Positions 57,976 through 64,000 of a stretch of 64,000 nucleotides of DNA are shown piece after piece (the stretch's first letter is position 1; each line of letters opens with the position of its first letter). The stretch spans positions 88,992 through 152,991 of the forward strand of contig JARKIF010000079.1 of the NCBI GenBank assembly GCA_029378245.1. Reading direction: 5' to 3'. The notes under the pieces were generated by a model. That model saw nothing but the letters and a program-made list of their open reading frames with translations. It was not told the origin of the DNA and ran no database searches. This DNA is from Roridomyces roridus (taxonomy: Eukaryota; Basidiomycota; Agaricomycetes; Agaricales; Mycenaceae). Both the position numbers and the translations under genes were made by a program.

Positions 57976-59430
57976 GTCGCAAGTCGATGCTCGTGTGTTC
58001 TTCGAAAGGCACGGCGAGAAGATCTCGGACTTGGTTGTGGGGGCCCGGCCTTCACTGTCGACATCTTCAACCTCTGTCCGAATGTGAAATGTCTAACCAT
58101 GCGCACTGCCTCGAAGGACGATGTGGTACGCCGACAGTCCTCTTGCACGCACGCGGAAGTCAATTATTTTGTATAGAGTGTCGTCGAAGGGGTTCTCACG
58201 CAATGCGATAAACACCGTTTCCTGGAGTGCATCGTAATTTATCCGAAAGAGTGCGTTCAGTTCTGAAAATACTTACACTTCCCTGACTTCTTTCCGAAGC
58301 CTCGACGCAAAGCATTCTGAACTGGTCGCCGAACTCGTCGAAGTCTTTCTTGCCAAATTAGACTGCACAGCATTTCCCGCCCTGCGAGAAATTCAACAAC
58401 TCCTTTTCGTTTGGCTGCGTTCCGGGTGAGCCTATGCATGAAAAAGGTGTGCTTTGAGCTGATCTTTTTGGTGTGCTACAGCCCTCTATTGGCGGATTCT
58501 CCGTGGGTGAAGTTGGCTGAAAAATTCCGTGCGCAAAACATTCATCTCGTTGATATGTATGGAAGTCGGTTGCGTCCGAGGCGAGCGTTTGTTCCGGGGA
58601 GTGGCTAGGGATGCGGTTTATGTTCGTCGAGACCATAATTATGTAACTGGAAATAATTATTTGGCCGCCTCGCAGTAAGGTCCCTCAAACACGCCGATAT
58701 GACGCACCGGCCATCACAGGCCGTTACCTCGGAACTGATTGCACGCTTCATTCATCACGTGGCATGAAGCCGGATGATAATGATTCGTGAATGTATGTTT
58801 ATTTGAATAATTCGCGACGCAATGGGACGCGGCCCGAGGTCCCTGAACCAACCGCTCGAATTAGATTCGACATGACAAAGACAACGCATCCGAGACCAGT
58901 CGACGAGGCAATTCCGGCAGTCAATGATAGCTCACTGGCGCGGCATCTTTAGACTTTGTTCTCCTTAACCTCTTCATTTGGCCAGTTGCAAAGCTTGTTC
59001 GTCTGAATCTGGACTTGAAACGTGATACCAGTCTCCGTACGCGCGTGCGCGGAATGAGTTCAACCCGTTTGATATCCATCCAATAACTTGAACATGTTGT
59101 ACGTCGAGCTGGTTGCATCCTTCTCTTCACCATCCCCGGAATGATTGATTTTGACTTGCCGGATTGGAAAAGTCAGTCGTGGACTTGGAAGAAGTACCAG
59201 GACCACATACCTGTTACTCCAGGAAGAAGGCACGTATATAGAGTCTCAATTAAGGATCAGGGTTCGACAATTATACCGTGGCGTGTTCGAGATTGCAATT
59301 ACAATTGAGAGAGCCATCGAATTGCTTCATGCGCGCGCGCCAAGGGTTTACTCTAGCCACAGACAAGTTCAATATCTGAAATTCGCCGTAGATGGACACA
59401 TCTAGCCGCCATTTATCTGGAATTGCCCTC
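57976..59430. other. Intergenic, no gene seen
   Basis: Short frames only, no motif. Includes upstream sequence of the glycine-rich gene. Confidence 0.45.
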
Positions 59431-59437
59431 GAAGAGG

Positions 59438-59444
59438 TATAAAA
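59438..59444 (+). promoter_or_regulatory. TATA box of glycine-rich gene 2
   Basis: GAGGTATAAAA about 85 bp before the ATG at 59527, matching the paralogue near 13970. Confidence 0.65.
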
Positions 59445-59526
59445 GCCGGGCTGAGGCTCCTCAGTTCTTCAGCAAATCTTGCTCTTCTCTCCAGTTCCAC
59501 ACAAGCCACTCATCTCTAGTCCAACC

Positions 59527-60435
59527 ATGCGGTTCTCACCTACCGTCGTGGCTACCCTGATCACGCTCTTGTCCTTCTCCTCCGGGGTCTTCGCCACAGA
59601 GACCAAGGATGCGGCTGCCCCTGCAGCGGATACCTCAACGACCGACTCCTCGCCCTCTGAAGACTTCCGCGGCGGGGGATTCGGCGGCGGTCGCGGGAGG
59701 GTTAGTGGTCGTGTTGAAAACTAAGAACAACCACTGACCTTTTTCAATCCAGGACTGCAGTCCTTGCGAGTTCCGCGAGTCATTGCTCCGGGGCCGCAGA
59801 TTCAGACAGCCCTTCTGTCCCAGTCGCCGCACCCTCGTGGGGCAGCTCTGCTGCATCCTCGAGGAGACCGGCGGCGGCATTGGTATTCGTAGTCCTGAGC
59901 CTGAACCTGCTCCCAGTCAGGATAAGAGCCAGGTGGAAGGGGAGACAGTCAAGACGACGGGAGCGACAACCACTTCATCGGTGGCGGATATGGCGGTTTC
60001 GGTGGTCGTGGTGGATTCGGAGGATATGGTGGTCGCGGCCGCGGCGGCTTTGGTGGGTTTGGTGGCCGTAGCGGCTACGGTGGATTTGGTGGCCGTGGTG
60101 GCCGTGGTGGCCGAGGTAGCAGGGGTGGGTACGGAGGACGCGGTGGCTTTGGTGGATACCGGCGCAGCGACCTTGCAACTCGCAGTGACGAGCCCAGCCC
60201 AGATGACACCCAGGGTGCGAGCGGTGACAGCCAGGATGGAAACGACAACCACTTCATCGGTGGTGGTTATGGAGGATTCGGCGGCGGATTTGGTGGGTTT
60301 GGTGGCCGCGGTGGGTTTGGTGGATTTGGGGGGCGCGGTGGCTACGGTGGCTACGGTGGCTTTGGTGGCCGCGGTGGCTTTGGTGGTTACGGCGGTGGCT
60401 TTGGTGGCTTCGGCGGTGGCTTCGGCGGCTACTAG
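59527..60435 (+). CDS. Secreted glycine-rich repeat protein 2 (apparent frameshift)
   Basis: Exon 1 59527-59700 encodes the signal peptide MRFSPTVVATLITLLSFSSG, an acidic Ala/Thr/Ser stretch and FRGGGFGGGRGR. The intron is 59701-59752. Exon 2 runs to the TAG at 60433. Its first part reads DCSPCEFRESLLRGRRFR with several cysteines. From about 59938 the meaningful frame shifts by one: if the GGGG there is read as GGGGG, it continues GDSQDDGSDNHFIGGGYGG and two long blocks of GGFGGRGG/GGYGG repeats to FGGGFGGY, and the exons sum to a multiple of three (285 aa). DNHFIGGGYGGFGG occurs twice, heading each repeat block. Likely extracellular or cell-wall associated. The cysteine-rich part is uncertain because other frames are also open there. 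Confidence 0.6.
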
Positions 60436-61874
60436 AAGCTCTCGGCTGAAACATCTTGTACTAATCCAGTACCCTCCCCCGTGTAATATTTGCCCTGTAA
60501 TTGTAATTGTATGTGATTGCACCCGCTTTGCTGGTGGAAATTGGGACTTCCCGAAGCAGGAGTGCGCGCGGGGCATTCTCACCGAGTGGATGCGCCCGGA
60601 TTTGAGAGCCCGTCTTTCAAAAGCAACTCCATGGATTTACGCCCGCGGGATACAGTAACCTTGTCGTCGCGACTCCCGTGAGACCACAGCGATTGGACAA
60701 CGAAGAGTCGTCTGGATTCTGGAGCGCGGATCTCGGCCAGCTGGTTGGATGAGCCGTGCGGGAGCATCGGAAGGTCGGTTCGTAGATACACTGGCAGGAT
60801 GCAACCGACTCTCTGTTTGTTGATCATCAATCGCCAATCTTTACGGCATCAACGCACCTTGACCCGGCCCACGACAGCTGAGCGCTGAGTCAACGCTGAG
60901 TGCACAATCATATCGACCGGGAAAGTATGCACCTCTTCCCTGCATTTACCTACTCCAAAATTCCATGGACAGGCACTCTATATTCGAGTCCACTGGATGG
61001 GTACGTCCTCACCAGCATGCTCTCGACATCCCGGAGCTTGCGGCGCACACCCGGCGCTTCGTCGACTCCACTATGTACCGATCTCCACGCATTTTTCTCT
61101 CACTCAATCGCCCCTACTTCATCCTTCCCAATCCCGCATTTTCCCCAAATCCAACTAAATTCGACGGCCCTCTCAGCGATGCAACGCTCGGTCGCCTTTG
61201 CGGCCGCTGGAGACTCTCCGCGTCTGCTGGGATGGATATCCACACTCACAATATTCCTCTTCTCCAAATTTGATCACACTACCTACAAAGACTCGGCAAT
61301 CTTGCTTTTGTCGTCTCGGCACGCTCCATATCGACAACTTAGAGCCGCTCTCGGAATCCAGATTCGCGGCTCTCGGGCATTCAACAAATGCTGAAGTCCC
61401 CACACTTGCATCGGTTTCACTCCACCATGGACTCTCTGGAGGGAAGCGTCGATACGGGTATGGGAGGGATGCTCCGAGTCCATCAAACATGTCACGTATT
61501 CCGTGAGTAGCGGGGATCTGGAAACGGCACCGACTCCGAGCGCAATACGCAACACATCGTCGTTCAATGTTGCCATATGTAGAGCGGAAAAATCAGAGCG
61601 AAGCTGTAATATACGGTTGGTCACGAAGTAGGAAATTGACCGATTTCAGCATAAAGTTCAACGGTGGTAGTGTGGTGCATCGCCGAAAGCGATGAGGCGC
61701 CGTCATTTGCTGGGTGGCCTATTCCTGTGTCGCTCATTCTCACCAACAATCGTACCTCGGCGGTATCAGAATTGAACGTTGAATATTCATTCCTGTCTCA
61801 ATCCTGAACGACTGGTCAGTCCAGACTCGCACAAGCAATGTTATCTTTTACCAACAAATACAGCAACTTGACGA
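60436..61874. other. Intergenic, possible gene relic
   Basis: Near 61150-61500 a plus-strand stretch reads LETLRVCWDGYPH, RLGTLHIDNLEPLSES and VPTLASVSLH across frames, reminiscent of leucine-rich F-box remnants. No start, no F-box, no continuous frame. Confidence 0.3.
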
Positions 61875-63284
61875 TCAACTATATGCTGGAGGGAAAGTGG
61901 CCCGCTCCAAGTTCCGCAGCCGCTCTTCCAGCTCGGCTGTGACGACAGGACTTGAAGCCGGAGCCTGAGAAGAGGGTGGAGGTAGAGCGTGATTGATGTC
62001 GAGTGTAGGCAACTGTGGCTCTGAATCCGGGTCGAGCTTTTGGTACGGTGAAGGTGCTGCATCCACGTCCAGCGGGAATGGCCGGATGATGCTACCGTAC
62101 CGTCTAGGCCCATCTGAGACCCCTTCACTCTCAAGCCTCCTCATGGATATTAGCGAGGGCCGCCGGCGGCATATGAGAATGAAGACAAGCACAGCTATAA
62201 GCGCTAATCCAGTGATCGCTCCCACCACTGCGCCGACGATCTTCCCGGTGTGTGATGCTAGATGGGAACTGCTATGGGGACGTCAAAAAACTACCGGCAA
62301 CGCGGATTTCGCTCAACCTAGGACTCTCAGGCCTGGTACATTAATTAGCTTTGCCTCCTTGCCTTTCAGAAAGAAATGGAAGACGCACGACGTGCTATTC
62401 AGCGGACCTGTGTTCCCGTGACTGGAGGATGCTGGATTGGAACTGCTAAAGAGACGTCAAAAATGATTAATGGCACAGATTTGGCTGAACCTAGGACTCT
62501 GAGGCCTGGTACACTGATTAGCTTTACACCAGAAGATATGGAAGACGGACGATGTGATACTGCTATTCAGGGGACTCGCGCTACCGGTACCAGAGGTTAC
62601 CGTAGGTCCTTGACTGCCGGAACTGTTGAAAGGGAGGGCATTCAATCAGAATGAAGATTCAGATCACATAAACGCACGATGTCGTGATGATTTCACTGCT
62701 GGAGTCGTCCTGCGATACTTGAGCATAATCAAACACCGCATCCCCTCTGCGTAGCCCATTGCTCGGTCCTATCACCTAGTTCACCGTATGTTGCACACTT
62801 GCATCCAGATTCGTGGCCGTGAAGAATAGAGAATTGTATCCGTATCCAGAGCCGGCACTGCCATAATGGAAGCTGGAGATGGATGGATTCTTCATCGTGA
62901 ACGAGATATTCCCAGCCTGGTCGGCAGGTACGTCGATCCCATAAATATACACCGCAACACCTGTCAGGCGATGATCAGACGGCGATCCGAAGGCGAACTA
63001 GTACACGCACCTTGGAACGAGAAGGACCCAGAAATCAAGGTACCAACATGCCATGTGGAGTTGAATGTTTGTTGAGGATCCGGCTTGGAGCCGCAGCCTG
63101 CGCATGCTCGAGTCGGGGTGACCGGGTCCCATGGGCCTGAGAAGCTCCAGTAGATGCTGTTTGTGTCGTCGATGGTCAAGTTCGAGAGAGCAGCATCCAC
63201 GGGTCTCAGCAAGAGTTGCAAAACAAGCAGCAGAATAGCGTAGGTGAGATGCGGCATGGAGAAGTGAGCCGTCGTCGATGCCAT
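61875..63284 (-). pseudogene. PPAY membrane protein, copy 7, nonsense codon
   Basis: The most complete copy. Start ATG 63284 (a second in-frame ATG at 63257 also precedes the signal peptide). Ectodomain LSNLTIDDTNSIYWSFSG, CAGCGSKPDPQ, STWHVGTLISGSFSFQG; intron 62961-63010; VYIYGIDVPADQAGNIS and YNSLFFTATNLDASVQHTVN. The next codon is TAG (62776-62778) where other copies have Trp (GVHW, TVQW, SVTW). After it the frame stays open (VIGPSNG, FDYAQVSQDD). Two tandem stalk exons, the helix IVGAVVGAITGLALIAVL, CRRRRP-type stop-transfer and a tail ELEERLRNLERATFPPAYS end at 61875. A single TGG-to-TAG change thus inactivates an otherwise intact gene, unless read through. Confidence 0.75.
62273..62620 (-). 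repeat. Tandem duplication of stalk exon units in PPAY copy 7
   Basis: Two diverged direct units of about 150-170 bp. Plus-strand landmarks GGAACTGCTA, ACGTCAAAAA, CCTAGGACTCT and AGGCCTGGTACA recur in order. Each holds a Ser/Thr-rich stalk exon ending TC before a GTGCGT or GTCCGT donor. The arrangement parallels the exon duplication in copy 1 at 12445-12631. Confidence 0.7.
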
Positions 63285-63298
63285 GGACGGGCAAGTTA

Positions 63299-63305
63299 CT
63301 TATAG
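63299..63305 (-). promoter_or_regulatory. Possible TATA element of PPAY copy 7
   Basis: CCTATAAGTA on the minus strand, only about 20 bp before the ATG at 63284 but about 45 bp before the ATG at 63257, which would favour the second start. Confidence 0.35.
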
Positions 63306-63789
63306 GCGGGATCCGGGAGCATCGTTATAGCCACCGTTGCTGCATTGGTGAGGACAGCGGCACTTCGCCATGGATCAGAATTTAGCCATGTGGGGCGGCA
63401 AGCGGAGATCTGCAGGCAACAGACCTAAGTTTGACCAGAGTTCGAATGGCCGACCATCTGTCTGAGGCTGTCTCTCTCTGAGAAATTTAGAAATTGAATA
63501 AACAATTGGCTGTCATAACTACTGACCTGGTGTTCGGTGCGCCACGGTTCGTGATGTCAGGCCATAGTGGGGATTTGATATATCAAATCCTCGCTAGTGG
63601 TCGAAGACCCGCGGCATATGAGCGACCGCTGATTAGCGCAGGGCAGATTTGTATCAATCAGCCCTACAGCCACAGCGGGCGCCCGCGCCACGCGCCTGAT
63701 CCGTGCCTTCTCGGGTTTTCATCGGGTCCAGTTTGGGCCGTTGATTTGCATCTGCTATGATCGGGTGCTCTTCTCCCCACCACACCGCT

Positions 63790-63900
63790 TCAGTGATGCT
63801 GATAGGGCCCCTAAATCGACCCCCGCCGACCGATAGGGCCCTATGAGGCCCTAATCCCCTATAAATAGGGCCCCGCCATAGGGCCCTCGAGGGGTGGCCA
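63790..63900. repeat. Short palindromic TAGGGCCC cluster
   Basis: Several copies of TAGGGCCC or its complement within 100 bp, including AATAGGGCCCC and GATAGGGCCCTATGAGG. May be the terminal part of a mobile element running beyond the window. Confidence 0.4.
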
Positions 63901-64000
63901 AAAAAGGAATAGGTCCGTGATGGGTTTGATTCTCTGATATTGCTCTGATACGTTGATTTCTGCGGCTCCATCTACTCTGCAGCTGCATTGATGGCTTTGA

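Noticed and set aside
59783..60658. A 291-codon frame rich in Val/Ala across glycine-rich gene 2.
   Set aside because: It is the off-frame reading of the GGT/GGC repeat. The Gly frame ends cleanly at 60435 and has the family pattern.

Overview
The window looks like nuclear DNA of a mushroom-forming basidiomycete (Agaricomycetes). Introns are short (about 45-75 nt) and numerous. Genes include small Zn2Cys6 zinc-cluster proteins, F-box/leucine-rich proteins, an ABCC transporter, a secreted RNase T2, glycine-rich secreted proteins and single-pass membrane proteins ending in PPAY. The species cannot be told from the sequence. The layout is that of an accessory, duplication-rich region around one conserved core.

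Region by region. 0-9 kb: four minus-strand F-box paralogues with three decayed plus-strand F-box-like relics placed head to head with them. 9.2-14 kb: a secreted RNase T2 (-), a PPAY membrane protein (+) and a glycine-rich secreted protein (-). 14.6-24.9 kb: two intron-containing tRNA-Arg(ACG) genes, two broken PPAY copies, a solo LTR, and a tandem block duplication in which each copy carries one zinc-cluster gene. 26-32.3 kb: three more zinc-cluster genes, two of them in another tandem duplication, one copy of which holds a hAT-type MITE. 33-42.7 kb: the conserved core, with a full-length ABCC transporter, a conserved hypothetical protein and a three-RRM, probably mitochondrial, RNA-binding protein. 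43-47 kb: a degenerate tandem repeat and unassigned sequence. 47.5-52.5 kb: three further zinc-cluster genes. 53.6-58 kb: a third tRNA-Arg and three decayed PPAY genes, one of them cut by two MITEs with a third nested inside. 59.4-63.3 kb: a second glycine-rich secreted protein and the last PPAY gene.

The most notable result is a family of eight short Zn2Cys6 genes with one shared design. Exon 1 holds the first two zinc-cluster cysteines. A phase-0 intron sits just before the third cysteine. Exon 2 holds the rest of the cluster and a low-complexity middle. A short third exon, joined by a phase-2 intron, encodes a cysteine tail of the form CxC-x5/6-CxC, usually followed by G. Open-frame scanning misses this exon because exon 2 reads into an in-frame stop or a meaningless extension. 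None of the eight has room for the fungal-specific transcription factor domain seen in long Zn2Cys6 regulators. They look like a separate family of mini regulators with a possible second metal site or redox switch.

A second theme is birth-and-death evolution of the PPAY membrane family. Seven copies are seen, most of them broken by frameshifts, a nonsense codon, 5' truncation or transposon insertion, while the C-terminal PPAY tail stays recognisable. All three tRNA-Arg copies lie within 2 kb of a PPAY copy. Several one-base frameshifts fall in G or C runs, so assembly error must be excluded before those genes are called dead.
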